A stretch of 64,000 nucleotides of DNA from a bacterium (GTDB taxonomy: Bacteria > Bacteroidota > Bacteroidia > Chitinophagales > Saprospiraceae): contig JANSXW010000001.1 of NCBI GenBank assembly GCA_024742755.1, positions 62,001 through 126,000 on the forward strand. The letters run 5' to 3'. A model generated the notes under the pieces. That model was not told where the DNA came from, ran no database searches, and worked only from the letters and a program-made list of their open reading frames with translations. Of this stretch, positions 19,501 through 28,507 are shown in pieces (within the stretch, counting starts at the first letter, position 1; each line of letters begins with the position of its first letter). The translations under genes and the position numbers were made by a program.

Positions 19501-22500
19501 AACTATATGTATTCTCAGGCGGCCAATACCAGACGTATCAGCTTCCATTGGAAGATAAAGGCCCTGCGCTTTCCGACAAGCTTTATGCAGAAGGCTACCC
19601 ACATTCCATTGCCGAAGATTTTGGGCTGGAAAGCATAGTACTAGCCTACGCGGATGGGGAATACACGCACTTCTTTGGCAAACCTGATGAAAATGGCGTA
19701 CAGCTGCACCTGGTGATCACAGGCGATGAGTATGGCAACGAGTCCAGCCGGGCCTACTACGAAACAGATATCTCCTGGTGGAATATACCGGATGAGTACA
19801 TATCCGAAGGGTTTGATACGGTCGAGGCCGTTTTGTTCGAAGAGGACAATATGTACCTTATCAACAACAACGAATTTATACAATACAATAAGGCGGAAGA
19901 CTACTGGAGCTTCCCTAAACCTCTTCAGCGGATTTATCCGGAGCTGCCTCAAGCCAACGAGGATTTCGGTATGGTCCGAACGGCTTTTACCATCCGTAAT
20001 CAAAGGACTTATTTCTTTTCCAAACACACCTTCTTGTCAATCAATAAGGAAGGACAAAAAGAAGGAGGCCCCATAAAGATAAAGGACTACTGGGGCAGGA
20101 TCAAAAACAACCTGCAGGAGCGGAAGAGGCTGGAGGCTGCTTTCGTCTTTGACAACAATACCTATTTATTCTCCGGGGATCAGTATGTCCGGTACTCTGG
20201 CTTTGATTATGAGTTTATTGACCCGGACTATCCGAAGCCCATTTCAGGCAACCTTCGCACTGAGCCTGGTTTCGAACTGCTGCCAGAACTATTTGAGGAG
20301 GTGCTTGAAGAAATGTTTGTAGACGGGGCAGGCCAGTTTGACGAAGTCATTTCTAACGGGCGGAACCTCTATATATTCATTGGTGATGACTTGCACGTAT
20401 TTGCGAACGATAAAACTGCAGAAGTAGACCTTAGCCAACTCACAAAAGCCAAAAATCACCTGTTGTCCGGCAAAAAAGTGGATGCAGCCATTCATAGTGG
20501 TGATAAGGAAATGATCTTATTCAGTGGTGATCAATTTTACTTCTACACTGATGAAAAAGGCGAGCTGACACTAAAAGAAGGGTACCCTAAGGATATATAC
20601 CCTAACCTTGAGAAAGATTATGGAATGGCTGTACCTAATTCGTTCAGAGAGGGGATAGATGCAGGTTGCAGCCTGAATGATTATTCGGTTTGCTTTTTCA
20701 AAGGGAAAGACTTCTGGTACTCGGAAAATGGCCCCACTGCAACACCAATCAGGGACAATTGGGGGAGAATCCATAATAACTTCCAGGAAGACCCTACAGG
20801 CGTGGATGCTGTGATGCACGGACTGGATGGCTTTATCTACGCATTTAAAGGCGACCAATTCGTCCGGTATAGCGACTTCAACAACGAATATGTTGATGCA
20901 GGATACCCCAAGCCACTTGAGGGGCACTGGGGAGGAATGGCATACCACATGGAACCTGAGCAAATAAAAGTTGACAGTGCTTTCACCTTTGAGCAGAAAT
21001 CTTATCTATGTTTTTACCATCGCAGCATGGTGCAGTATGTAAGGTTTAGCGACCCGACGTACCAACGCATGGATGACCTTTACCCGAGAGGGGCCTGGTA
21101 TCACTGGAGAAGCAGGGCAGATTATTATTTAATCGACATTAAGACTATCGCTGACTTCAAAGCACTCTCAGATCAGTTTGCGGACAAGTCGTATACCCTC
21201 ACCGACTTTGTCAATGCGGTAACCGGGCTCAAGGAGCAGCCCTACGCCGCTCTTGCGGAAACTTTCGGCGAAGACGTTGACAAAGTGCAATGGTTGAAAC
21301 GCAACAACGCCTTCCTCACCGTACAGGGCCGCTACGAGACGCGATTCAACATGGAAGCAGTCCTGAAGATGTACGAAATCTTGAGGCTGTGCGCCAAAGT
21401 CGGACACAGCCCCCAAGAGCTCTACGAGTCTTTATGGTTGAAACTCTTCGATACCATGAACGACCTGGATAAGTTTAACGATGTCTTACCATTTGTAAGT
21501 CCGGAAGTTATTGAGACCACTGCCCTCTTCCTGCAAACCGTAAATTCTGAAGCCGACTGGAATACCCTGAAGCGACAGATGCACGATGAGATGAACCTGA
21601 AGAAAAGGGATGCATTGGTCGGTTATGTTCTTGCTCATCAAAACAAAGAAGCACTGAGCGAATGGCTTAAAGAACAACAAGCCATTGCTCAGCAATCAGG
21701 CAATGGCTCCGTACCTGCAGGGCAAAAATACATTGGCGCTCCAAACATCAACACCCGCGACCTATACGGCCAGCTTTTGATTGACATCGAAATGGGCAAT
21801 GAAATGCGGACCTCAAGGGTCAAAGAAGCCATTGCCGCCACCCAGCTTTTTATTCACCGGTATTTGGTACACCTGGAAGACCCTAATACAAAAGACGAGG
21901 AATTTCTGGTGCGGCAAGAACTCAAGAACCGTTGGGTTTGGCTTAAAAACTACCGGGTATGGGAAGCTAACCGTAAAGTATTCTTATACCCCGAGAACTA
22001 TATCAGGCCAGAACTACGTGATACCAAAACGCCTGCCTTCCAAAAACTGGAAGAAGACCTTCTGCAAGGGGAAATGTCTGAGGAGTTGGTCACCAAAGCA
22101 TTCAAAAACTACCTGGATGAATATACAGAAGTTTCCCGGCTGACCATCGCCGGAGGCTACGTCTACAACAACCTGTATACACCTGATGACCTCGAGACCA
22201 TCCTGTTTGGGCGCACCAAGACAGACCCTATGCGCTACTACTACCGTGAGGCTACTTTTGTGGGTGGTGCAACAGAACACGCCGCCTGGAAAGCCTGGAT
22301 GCCAATGGAGATTCAAATCAATGCTGCACGGGTTTACCCGGTATACGCCTTTGGGCGGATCTTCGTCTTTTGGGCGACCCTGGAGCAAACCTCCAAGTCC
22401 TCCAACACAGGGGCTGTACAAGTCAAAAGCGCCGGAGAGGATACGCAAGAGGTCCGCAACAGCACAGAAACGGAGTATCTCCTGCAGATACACTATTCTT

Positions 22501-25500
22501 TCTATGACCTAAACAAGCAATGGAAGGCACCCCAGCTGCTGAAGGTCAAAAACTCCAGTGGGATGGGAGGGCAACCCGTTTCCATTATTTCTAACAATAT
22601 CCCGATTGTTGCTTTCCGGCTGCATGTGCAGAACGCTGAGCAATTAGATGGCAATCAGCACGAAAATATTGAAATCAGCTGTGAGTACGCACAGGAATAT
22701 ATGGTCTTCAAAGGGTTCACCAACGAACACCCTGATCTCCCTGGCTTTAAGTTCCCCCATCCGGTATTCCCTAAATTTGAGAAAGAGCGGAAGACACAAA
22801 TCACTACTTTTCATTTGACACCAGAGCTTTATGTCCATCAGGTTTCTGAAAAGTCAGGGAGCTTACCGCAAATCACTCCGGAATCACACTTCTATCGTGT
22901 CATCCACGAAGATGAACCGATGACACAAGACAGAATGGTCGCCTTGGGTACTCCTGTTAGTTTTAAATCTAAGGGCTGGTTCACCTTTGATCATAAGGGA
23001 GGAAGCTTCCTGGTAAAACCTGTGGTGGGCGAGGAGACAGAACCCACAGCCATTCCGGTCAGACAGGTTAAGGATTACCACAGTAAACTGCCCAATACCT
23101 GGACCACTCTGGACGCGGCATTTGAGATCGGTGGCATCACTTATCTATTCAGGGGAGGAAAATACATTAGCTCTGATGACTACAGCAAGGTTAAAGATAT
23201 TAGCCTGGACTGGGGGCGCAAGCAAGTTGATTTCCCGCCCGCAGACACTATATTCCAGTATAAAACCAGCAATGGCAAGGATAGCATGGTACTATTCAGT
23301 GGCAACAGTTACCAGCTGCTCAGTGAATCTGCAACCAGCCCACTGTCCGGTAATCCTTATTATTTCCCATCGCTGGGCAAAGTAGAGGCTGCCGTGCGCT
23401 TCGGCGGGAAAAACTTCTTCTTCCAAAATAATAATTACCTCAGTTCGGATAGCCTGCAGACGCCCCGGCCTGTCCGGCAGGATTGGAAGGTTAACTCTTC
23501 CATTACCCATGTCCGGGGTGTCATCCGGCATAACAACGAAGTCATTGTTGTAGGCAAAGATCAATTCATCCGCTACGGTAAAGATGACCTGAATACCCCC
23601 ATCGCCACACCAGAAACCTCCAACTTAGGTAACCTTTTACAGGTTCTCGGGTATCAGGGCAGCCTGACTAACCCACAAAAAAGTAAAGAGGTGAAATCTG
23701 TGGCACATACACAGGATGGGCAGATTATCATCCAAACCGATAAAATACAGTACCTGAAGGACGGGAAGCTTGCAGACGGTTACAAACCTTCTGATGCAAT
23801 ACCAAGAGTACCCGTGAGTATTGCAGGGATTGAACACACCACCCTTATCAAAGCGAACAACGTCAACCCCAGCCTGCTCCAAAATTCTGAAGGTAGCGGA
23901 AATCTTATTGCCGATACGCCAAAGTGGCCATTTCAGTCTTTGGGAGTTTTCTATGCCTCCGGAAATGATAGTTCTATTTGGATAGAATGCGGAGACCGGA
24001 TCGTAGTAGCTGGAAGTAAAGACGCAAAAGCCTTTTTGACGACCTCTGATGAAACAAAGCGTGCTGAAGAAATCAGGGCCTCTCTGATTGAGCAGCATAG
24101 CAGAAATCAAATGTTGACTGCTCATTTTGAGTGGGCCGGTACGACCTACCTTTTTTATGATAAATTCCTTATTGAAAAACCCCAGAACGGAGCAGTCGTC
24201 GCTCATATTCTATCCGCTCCGGTAACCGGGGCGCTGATCACCGGTGACAATAAGCTCAGGCTGTTCAGTTCAGAAAGCTATTGGCCGCCTATGGACCTCT
24301 CAGAGCTGGATGGCACGAAGGTCAGACAATATATGCTTGCTACCACAAAAATCTTTGGCAATAGCAAGGAAATGTTTTCAGTTTCCCACGATTGGGGCGG
24401 TAACAAACCGGTAACTGCTGCTTTCGCTCACAATGGGCAACTTCATTTGATCAAGCAAGATGAATACGCCACTTTTTCTGATGTAAGCAGCAATCCTAAG
24501 ACAGGGGTTTATCAGGGGGATATTAAAAAACTCGCCCAATTCAATAACCAACTGCCTGCTTCCTGGAAACAGATAGACGGTGCGTTCTTCTGGCCATTAG
24601 GCAGCTCTAAGCCCACACTGCACTTTATTTCCGGTCAGCAAATTGTCGGAGAGGAGGTAACCAGCGTGCAGAACTGGCTAAAGCAACAGAGCGGAAATGG
24701 AAATGATGGCCCATCTCGTGTAGATGCTGCTTACGCAAGTGATCAGGAGGGTATTGTTTTGCTCAGTGGAGACCAGGTTTATTTCTACGGCTTGACCAAT
24801 GACCCACAAAACCCATGGGCACTTGGTGAAAACTATCCGGTTACAGACCCTGATGCCAGCGGCATTTCGGCAGCAAGTTACCAGGGCGGCAGCACCTACT
24901 TTTTCCGGGGCAACCAGTTTGCAGCCGTCAATGGCTTTTCAAAAGACGTGATAAGGCCCAGCAGGCCTGTCGCCAGTGAGTTCCCCAATATGCACCCTGA
25001 CTTTAAGGGCGATTTCTCAGCGGTACTCAACGCATCATCCAACTGGATATTTTTCAAAGGGAATCAATATATAGCCTACAATGACAGCAACTTACCAACG
25101 ACTTCGAAGTCGCGGGTTTACGACCATTACGACATCATCCGCCTTACAGCGAGCACGGCTGTCGAGTTGAACACCCGCTTATTTGCCGGCGGGATGAACG
25201 CCTTACTGAACCGGCAAACGCAAGAGCTGGATGAGCTGCCTCGCTTTAGTGGAGAGGAATCCAACTGGACCACCATTAAATTTAAAAAAAATAAAGTGGA
25301 CCGGTATCCGGTCAGTTCCCACTTAGATTTCACCAGTGCCAACGGTATCTACTACAAAGAGATATTCTTCCACGCTCCATATTTGCTGGCTCAGCACCTC
25401 AACGGCAGCCAGAAATTTGAAGAAGCCAAACGCTGGTATGAATACATCTACGATCCTACAGAGGCTGAGCACTACTGGCAGTACCTTCCTTTTGTAGGGC

Positions 25501-28361
25501 TTGACATTCAGGCACTGGCCGATGGGCTCTTTAGCCTAAAGGAAGATTTACAAGACCAATTGTCTATTGATCTACAGGAGCGCGTTGACTTAATTGCAGA
25601 AAAGCTGGAAACGCTCATTCCTGCTTTCACCGGCAAACGATTGCCAACTGACAGCGAAAAAGCACTCATGGATGACTTGCACTGGATATCAGAAAATAAG
25701 TCTGATGACAGAAAGTTCAATCCTTACTACGTCATTGATGAACTCAATAAGCTATCCGGTTTAGAGCCTGAAGCGGAGCAGCAAAAACAATCTTTGGCAG
25801 AGTTACTCGAACTCGTAGGCCCAATACGCTATCGTTGGGAACAATTGCGAGACAGTACGGATGCCCAGATCAAGGCTTACCTTGACGATCCTTTTGATCC
25901 GCATACACTGGCCAACCTTCGGCCCGTTGCCTATCGCAAAGCTATCGTCATGGCTTACGTTGACAACCTGCTGGACTGGGGAGATATGCTATTCCGACAG
26001 TACACGCGGGAAAGTATTAATGAAGCCCGGATGCTTTATGTGCTGGCCTATGACCTGCTGGGGCAAAAACCCGCTAACATGGGCAGACTAAAGCTCGAAG
26101 CGGCCAAGGCTTATGCCGATGGAACAGAGGGCCTGGACAATGCCAACACTTCTGACTATGACTTCCTTCTGGGCATCAAGGGGATTGGCCGGACTTCACA
26201 GGAGTTAGGGCTGGCCGGTCAGGGATTGAGCCACGGTGCCAGTGATTCGGTGATGAGCGTAGCCGCCAATCCTTACTTCTATGTACCCGACAACTTCCTC
26301 TTCCTTGAATATTGGGACCGGGTGGAAGACCGGCTATACAAGATACGCCACTCACTGAATATACTAGGCGTCAAGCAGCCACTGCCACTCTTCCAGCCAC
26401 CTATAGACCCTATGGCCCTGGTCCGGGCGGTAGCCGGAGGCATGCCACTCAGTGCAGCGATCAGCGGACTCCACCTGCCCGTACCCCATTACCGGTTCCG
26501 ATTCATGCTGGACAGAGCTAAGGAGTTGGTGGGCCAGGTTACTCAATTTGGTGACGCCCTTCTGGCAGCGTTGGAAAAGAAAGATGCCGAGGAGTTGACC
26601 TTGCTGCAAAACCGGCAGGAAGGCATCATCCTTAAAATGAACCGGCAGATACGTCAGACTCAGTTAGAAGATGCGATTTTGAACACCAAAGTACTGGAAG
26701 AAACGAAAAACAGTACTCAGATACGCCTTGAGCACTTTGAGGAACTGATTGATGAAGGGTTCTTCCTGGGAGAGCAGATACAAATGGGCATTATCGCAGC
26801 AGGTGCAGCGATGATGGGCATCTCAGCGATCATCAAAACAGCGTCCAGCCTGCCTCGTGCAGCCCCGGAAGCCTACGTAGGCCCATTCATAGCGGGGGTA
26901 TCTCACGGTGGCGGCAAAGTGGGTGATATCATCGAAGCGATTGGAGAAGGGTTGGAGACCGGTGGCGATGCCGTCAGTATGTTAGCTGAAATCCCGGCCA
27001 TTATTGCCAATCAGCAACGCCAGGAAATGGACTGGGAAATGGAGAAAGCACTGGCGTTGAGTGAACTGGTACAGTTAGATTACCAAATAGAGGGAGCCCG
27101 CCTGCAGGAGCAAATTGCCCGGTACGAAATCGACCTGCTCGAGAAAGAAATTGAGCACCAGGAAGAAACCGCTAAATTCATGCGGGACAAGTTCACCAAT
27201 GCTCAGCTTTATCAGTGGCAGATCGGGCGCTTATCAGGCTTGTACTACCAGGCCTACAAGCTGGCATACGATGTTGCTAAGCAGGCCGAGCGGGCCTATC
27301 AGTTTGAACGGGCTGCATCAGGAAGTGACACCAGCTTCATTCAGCCCAATTACTGGGACAGCCGCCGCAAAGGCTTACTTGCTGGTGAAAGCCTGCAGCT
27401 TGACCTCAATCGTATGGAGCAAGCCTTTATGCAGAGTGACCAACGCCGGTTGGAAGTACGGAAGCCGATCTCTCTGCTGGAGCATGACCCATTGGCGTTC
27501 CTGGATCTTAAGACTAAGCGCAGTTGCGAGTTCTTCCTCAATGAAGCCCTCTTTGCGTACGACTTCCCCGGCCACTACTGCCGTCAAATCAAGTCCGTAT
27601 CGGTTACCTTTGACATACAGCCTAACTTGCACCGTACCGTTTTCGCTACCCTCACACAGCTAAGCCATCATACGGTGACGAAGCCAGATAGCAAAGCCGT
27701 GAAGTTTATGCTGGATCCAAAGGGGCAACCACCGCAAAGTATCCGCAGCAACTGGCGCGACGGGCAGCAGATTGCCATCTCCCGGATACAGGAAGACAAT
27801 GGCATTCTGGACAGCTTCCCTGATCAGGAGCGCTACGAGCACTTCGAAGGTACAGGAGCGGTATCCCGCTGGCGGTTGGAAATCAATGGCAGCCCTGGTG
27901 ACAGCCTGGACATTGCCAACCTGGAAGATGTAATCCTCAACGTAGAGTACACGGCCCTACAGGGCGGACAGGCATATGCGGATTCCATCAAAGGGCTGTT
28001 GAAGCCTTACCCAACCACTACCCTGCTTGATCTCAATTACCTGGCAGGCGATAGCTGGCTGGACTTCGTAGAGGGCGAAACCGATACCCTTTCCCTACCG
28101 CTCACCCGTGACCTGTTCCCGAACATGTCAGGCGGCAAGGTCAGCAGCATCTACCTGTTCGTAGAGGCGGAGGGCAGTAGCCGTGGCAACGTTCAAATCA
28201 ATCAGAATGAGGAATTGACTCTGAAACACCAGCATATCCTGAAACCAGGCAGCCTCAATGTGGGCCGCAATGGCTCCACCTGGAAGCTTACCTATTCGGG
28301 CGACCGGAGCGAGCTGCAGAATATTAGCCTGGTGGTGGGGTATCGGGCGAAGGTGGGGTGA
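13545..28361 (+). CDS. Giant Tc-toxin subunit A-like protein with hemopexin-like propellers
   Basis: This single intact ORF encodes 4938 residues. The N-terminus (about 1-1180) is a TcA/VRP1-type helical region (SPAAYLADLLQLIDD at about 28, RRPDIKKILLNEENT, PYLDIVNEILERL). About 23 hemopexin-like blades follow (about 1196-2526; typical forms IDAAF...YLFxGDQYxRY and DEGYPK). An ABC-toxin N-terminal-type region comes next (about 2530-2875, with NTRDLYGQLLIDIEM near 2735), then a neuraminidase-like segment and about 12 more blades (about 3183-3856). The C-terminus has the TcA shell segment (FFHAPYLLAQ, about 3941), a pore-type helical region with a Gly/Ala-rich hydrophobic stretch (about 4410-4490), and a TcB-binding-like end (PNYWDSRRKGLLAGESL, GAVSRWRLEI). 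Usual TcA proteins are near 2500 residues, so the extra length is the propellers. There is no signal peptide. No TcB/TcC gene is nearby. Family call firm; target and role unknown. Confidence 0.88.
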   Translation: MSNNNLPSYQDLFGQLNFKKGTDARSVYSPAAYLADLLQLIDDTFQNPDLDIRRPDIKKILLNEENTFDMVPYLDIVNEILERLVVDIKGAIPPGEEWTSDQIKRKAYDILKEAAYPMNLPFDLEHEQLYQHLDFLNIELEELFHAFAAEGSMASQHDTSYLNTEGYPFKVTKASYEFLFENGKGAGQESIENLYNLTAEESPEDLKVVSRFLAATGISSEDLLSLLYGNLSPTAKNENGKTELEAAGELYQNLHIEEGCFTLDEAEERIVFKGSGAEGDHDWSGWLRRVHFLISVSNVTGYSIQEVELIVRSSSGWGYAGSIVAQRLAYLKGFTRRYDVAADEAVALLGWPLNTIGMGDEHLPMDLFNRIFNHHSSSIHKAYIAGSEFVPPAFAGYKALRPVPGSLLDEGNKDLSTHLHKALGISKKDFKTIVTRYEDRQNIYVEHKSCLLFEEGSDPMRAYLLLYRIVKLSELFEISIEDFLDMLDILNGDPHISMFSKYGSMHGAEGGFLLSTHMLLEPGAWGGVDGWDQSAWLVLLMSEITQWAEKHEFSVSDLRFILRGEKREKQTNGSRQLLREQQAEKNNQGEKLSAHDKAKIAVYDALYQKFKLVVPGPAMFLGKPVDQRTANLLARALKKHPDLVVAGHPDILHFEKDVAQDFAHAMIHSLPKVTAHDFKGLGISELLLDQLYEQLVVLRYLETDGRLIPANFPEKAEDFVIASDLSQLQEATFFFLNHNYNKAEEKGQSPVELNFSISDMSQAPFSELQKLELHKRLVYNGYITEAGNVIEPSFFGDEENLAQFNLRLNFEVLAPEIHQKILKKIEAFEKEELVLRKDVFDELGLEEEELDELMENLQFNDYLDTRNVIVDKEGVFNLAADNIKIALPFYPYRHKILAAIQEHILDYKHQFIRIKKEDLGDLAEELTGRLLLKDLTSGGYLPESQVLGDDEDRFFSNDENVSDFELSPYFNSYYKQVIFRKLTAIAKTVSTLRLAPQSVTDLDYSPEQFSAIKHLLEKYHFTNNGYILPNELEYFLNENNRLDLDLEGYEQEGENVFSILHQIAKSVQNWTAHVSSALQSQATQQEELIYEQLQESLGLDLPVVKVILEEMVGRESVAVHFLVPVLESVNALGKVQKIPEDHYFNLTYQRIEQFAHLCNHLNLTAEEARAAFIDQGLVDKFREGFVFNEQIWSWGDGPIEILPFPNGPIYVFKYDWTDRKTYYKAFDPDTYEEIVGKQPLSGLSENLAEVEKIDAAFVDTHQIGWLIAGSACYYFDQEEEDWVLKKEKTIGVVDNPFEDPDQIDAAIINEKNQLFLFVGDQYIRYSNPTPADIQEMDEGYPKPIKGNWAVEFGVDELPEAFHNGIDAAFRDQEGVVYFFKGEQYVSSKDFSKALLIKDRWGQPRHTYEGGAVQASFMLDGKFVLFSGPLVMRYSGNIENPNTIIDEGFPKLITNYIRNLPPTFHQGVDAALQIPSGGGYLFKDELFVEVDAHLNLVPDSNGVVVRNNGNFWGTVNHPFESNPAPSPLVSAALLGLDGMAYVFSGDQYFRYSGEQYGTVDEGYPKKIEGDWGGLTSVDAAFVMDGKTYLFGTYIEQDSATAGTPSMDKTGYVCYTTNDYSLLEEGYPKPVDDNWWNLPFELLEQYPAFEKPDAVFMGQDDKTYLFSGQHYVCFERNERWWSEPEEIKEKWRGLPEGFTNVEAAFTGKDSKTYLFVGDQFVRYTNEDFTKADEGYPRSTATSWGRVVNNFQRKEIVDAALFMLAEVPETTPDSGTEDSKTDNLAGTAKKNEAPKVKQVAYSYLFSGSQYIRYTDQNYAFVDEGYPKNLDQLKSEPRFNQIQHSLVEGFDSICADHRSLYIFKDGKLITNVDQPYQHYTDMHKGPILSAIMDSGKLYLENSDGWGVYPYNEVQSETKPELLDDIPSEFQSGLDAVLQGTDGNTYFFKGDRCYNRLLEKAYPLADEWGRPEINVQLDEGIDTILVGKDQKLYVFSGGQYQTYQLPLEDKGPALSDKLYAEGYPHSIAEDFGLESIVLAYADGEYTHFFGKPDENGVQLHLVITGDEYGNESSRAYYETDISWWNIPDEYISEGFDTVEAVLFEEDNMYLINNNEFIQYNKAEDYWSFPKPLQRIYPELPQANEDFGMVRTAFTIRNQRTYFFSKHTFLSINKEGQKEGGPIKIKDYWGRIKNNLQERKRLEAAFVFDNNTYLFSGDQYVRYSGFDYEFIDPDYPKPISGNLRTEPGFELLPELFEEVLEEMFVDGAGQFDEVISNGRNLYIFIGDDLHVFANDKTAEVDLSQLTKAKNHLLSGKKVDAAIHSGDKEMILFSGDQFYFYTDEKGELTLKEGYPKDIYPNLEKDYGMAVPNSFREGIDAGCSLNDYSVCFFKGKDFWYSENGPTATPIRDNWGRIHNNFQEDPTGVDAVMHGLDGFIYAFKGDQFVRYSDFNNEYVDAGYPKPLEGHWGGMAYHMEPEQIKVDSAFTFEQKSYLCFYHRSMVQYVRFSDPTYQRMDDLYPRGAWYHWRSRADYYLIDIKTIADFKALSDQFADKSYTLTDFVNAVTGLKEQPYAALAETFGEDVDKVQWLKRNNAFLTVQGRYETRFNMEAVLKMYEILRLCAKVGHSPQELYESLWLKLFDTMNDLDKFNDVLPFVSPEVIETTALFLQTVNSEADWNTLKRQMHDEMNLKKRDALVGYVLAHQNKEALSEWLKEQQAIAQQSGNGSVPAGQKYIGAPNINTRDLYGQLLIDIEMGNEMRTSRVKEAIAATQLFIHRYLVHLEDPNTKDEEFLVRQELKNRWVWLKNYRVWEANRKVFLYPENYIRPELRDTKTPAFQKLEEDLLQGEMSEELVTKAFKNYLDEYTEVSRLTIAGGYVYNNLYTPDDLETILFGRTKTDPMRYYYREATFVGGATEHAAWKAWMPMEIQINAARVYPVYAFGRIFVFWATLEQTSKSSNTGAVQVKSAGEDTQEVRNSTETEYLLQIHYSFYDLNKQWKAPQLLKVKNSSGMGGQPVSIISNNIPIVAFRLHVQNAEQLDGNQHENIEISCEYAQEYMVFKGFTNEHPDLPGFKFPHPVFPKFEKERKTQITTFHLTPELYVHQVSEKSGSLPQITPESHFYRVIHEDEPMTQDRMVALGTPVSFKSKGWFTFDHKGGSFLVKPVVGEETEPTAIPVRQVKDYHSKLPNTWTTLDAAFEIGGITYLFRGGKYISSDDYSKVKDISLDWGRKQVDFPPADTIFQYKTSNGKDSMVLFSGNSYQLLSESATSPLSGNPYYFPSLGKVEAAVRFGGKNFFFQNNNYLSSDSLQTPRPVRQDWKVNSSITHVRGVIRHNNEVIVVGKDQFIRYGKDDLNTPIATPETSNLGNLLQVLGYQGSLTNPQKSKEVKSVAHTQDGQIIIQTDKIQYLKDGKLADGYKPSDAIPRVPVSIAGIEHTTLIKANNVNPSLLQNSEGSGNLIADTPKWPFQSLGVFYASGNDSSIWIECGDRIVVAGSKDAKAFLTTSDETKRAEEIRASLIEQHSRNQMLTAHFEWAGTTYLFYDKFLIEKPQNGAVVAHILSAPVTGALITGDNKLRLFSSESYWPPMDLSELDGTKVRQYMLATTKIFGNSKEMFSVSHDWGGNKPVTAAFAHNGQLHLIKQDEYATFSDVSSNPKTGVYQGDIKKLAQFNNQLPASWKQIDGAFFWPLGSSKPTLHFISGQQIVGEEVTSVQNWLKQQSGNGNDGPSRVDAAYASDQEGIVLLSGDQVYFYGLTNDPQNPWALGENYPVTDPDASGISAASYQGGSTYFFRGNQFAAVNGFSKDVIRPSRPVASEFPNMHPDFKGDFSAVLNASSNWIFFKGNQYIAYNDSNLPTTSKSRVYDHYDIIRLTASTAVELNTRLFAGGMNALLNRQTQELDELPRFSGEESNWTTIKFKKNKVDRYPVSSHLDFTSANGIYYKEIFFHAPYLLAQHLNGSQKFEEAKRWYEYIYDPTEAEHYWQYLPFVGLDIQALADGLFSLKEDLQDQLSIDLQERVDLIAEKLETLIPAFTGKRLPTDSEKALMDDLHWISENKSDDRKFNPYYVIDELNKLSGLEPEAEQQKQSLAELLELVGPIRYRWEQLRDSTDAQIKAYLDDPFDPHTLANLRPVAYRKAIVMAYVDNLLDWGDMLFRQYTRESINEARMLYVLAYDLLGQKPANMGRLKLEAAKAYADGTEGLDNANTSDYDFLLGIKGIGRTSQELGLAGQGLSHGASDSVMSVAANPYFYVPDNFLFLEYWDRVEDRLYKIRHSLNILGVKQPLPLFQPPIDPMALVRAVAGGMPLSAAISGLHLPVPHYRFRFMLDRAKELVGQVTQFGDALLAALEKKDAEELTLLQNRQEGIILKMNRQIRQTQLEDAILNTKVLEETKNSTQIRLEHFEELIDEGFFLGEQIQMGIIAAGAAMMGISAIIKTASSLPRAAPEAYVGPFIAGVSHGGGKVGDIIEAIGEGLETGGDAVSMLAEIPAIIANQQRQEMDWEMEKALALSELVQLDYQIEGARLQEQIARYEIDLLEKEIEHQEETAKFMRDKFTNAQLYQWQIGRLSGLYYQAYKLAYDVAKQAERAYQFERAASGSDTSFIQPNYWDSRRKGLLAGESLQLDLNRMEQAFMQSDQRRLEVRKPISLLEHDPLAFLDLKTKRSCEFFLNEALFAYDFPGHYCRQIKSVSVTFDIQPNLHRTVFATLTQLSHHTVTKPDSKAVKFMLDPKGQPPQSIRSNWRDGQQIAISRIQEDNGILDSFPDQERYEHFEGTGAVSRWRLEINGSPGDSLDIANLEDVILNVEYTALQGGQAYADSIKGLLKPYPTTTLLDLNYLAGDSWLDFVEGETDTLSLPLTRDLFPNMSGGKVSSIYLFVEAEGSSRGNVQINQNEELTLKHQHILKPGSLNVGRNGSTWKLTYSGDRSELQNISLVVGYRAKVG
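17130..21120 (+). repeat. First hemopexin-like blade array (about 23 blades)
   Basis: Reading the translation gives about 23 diverged blades, each starting with a [VI]DAA-type strand and containing YLFxGDQYxRY or a variant, commonly followed by DEGYPKPI and a WG motif. Four blades make one propeller, so about six propellers are implied. They sit where canonical TcA proteins carry receptor-binding domains. Confidence 0.75.
23090..25110 (+). repeat. Second hemopexin-like blade array (about 12 blades)
   Basis: This array contains units such as LDAAFEIGGITYLFRGGKY, VDAAYASDQEGIVLLSGDQ and FSAVLNASSNWIFFKGNQY. It interrupts the neuraminidase-like region of the TcA-like protein. It is more diverged than the first array, so the blade count is approximate. 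Confidence 0.65.
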
Positions 28362-28396
28362 TGCGTTAAGCCAACTAATCCAACATCTGATCCAAA

Positions 28397-28489
28397 GCAG
28401 GTCCGCCCATGCAAAAGCGGGCCTGCATCAGGTGCATTCGACCAATGATTTTTCATTGCCTCAAGCCGTCTTTCCAAGGCTCCTGAGGC
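28397..28489 (+). other. Two hairpins between the TcA-like and kinase-like genes
   Basis: GCAGGTCCGC (28397-28406) pairs with GCGGGCCTGC (28417-28426). GCCTCAAGCC (28458-28467) pairs with GGCTCCTGAGGC (28478-28489) with a 2-nt bulge. Neither has a T tract on the plus strand, so they look more like RNA processing or stability structures than terminators. The A run after the second would allow termination only for minus-strand transcripts. Confidence 0.45.
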
Positions 28490-28507
28490 TTAAAAAAAGT
28501 ATAACCT

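Noticed and set aside
17130..25110. The repeats in the giant gene as a CRISPR or DNA-level repeat array
   Set aside because: The units are similar only as protein (hemopexin-like blades) and differ widely in DNA sequence and spacing.
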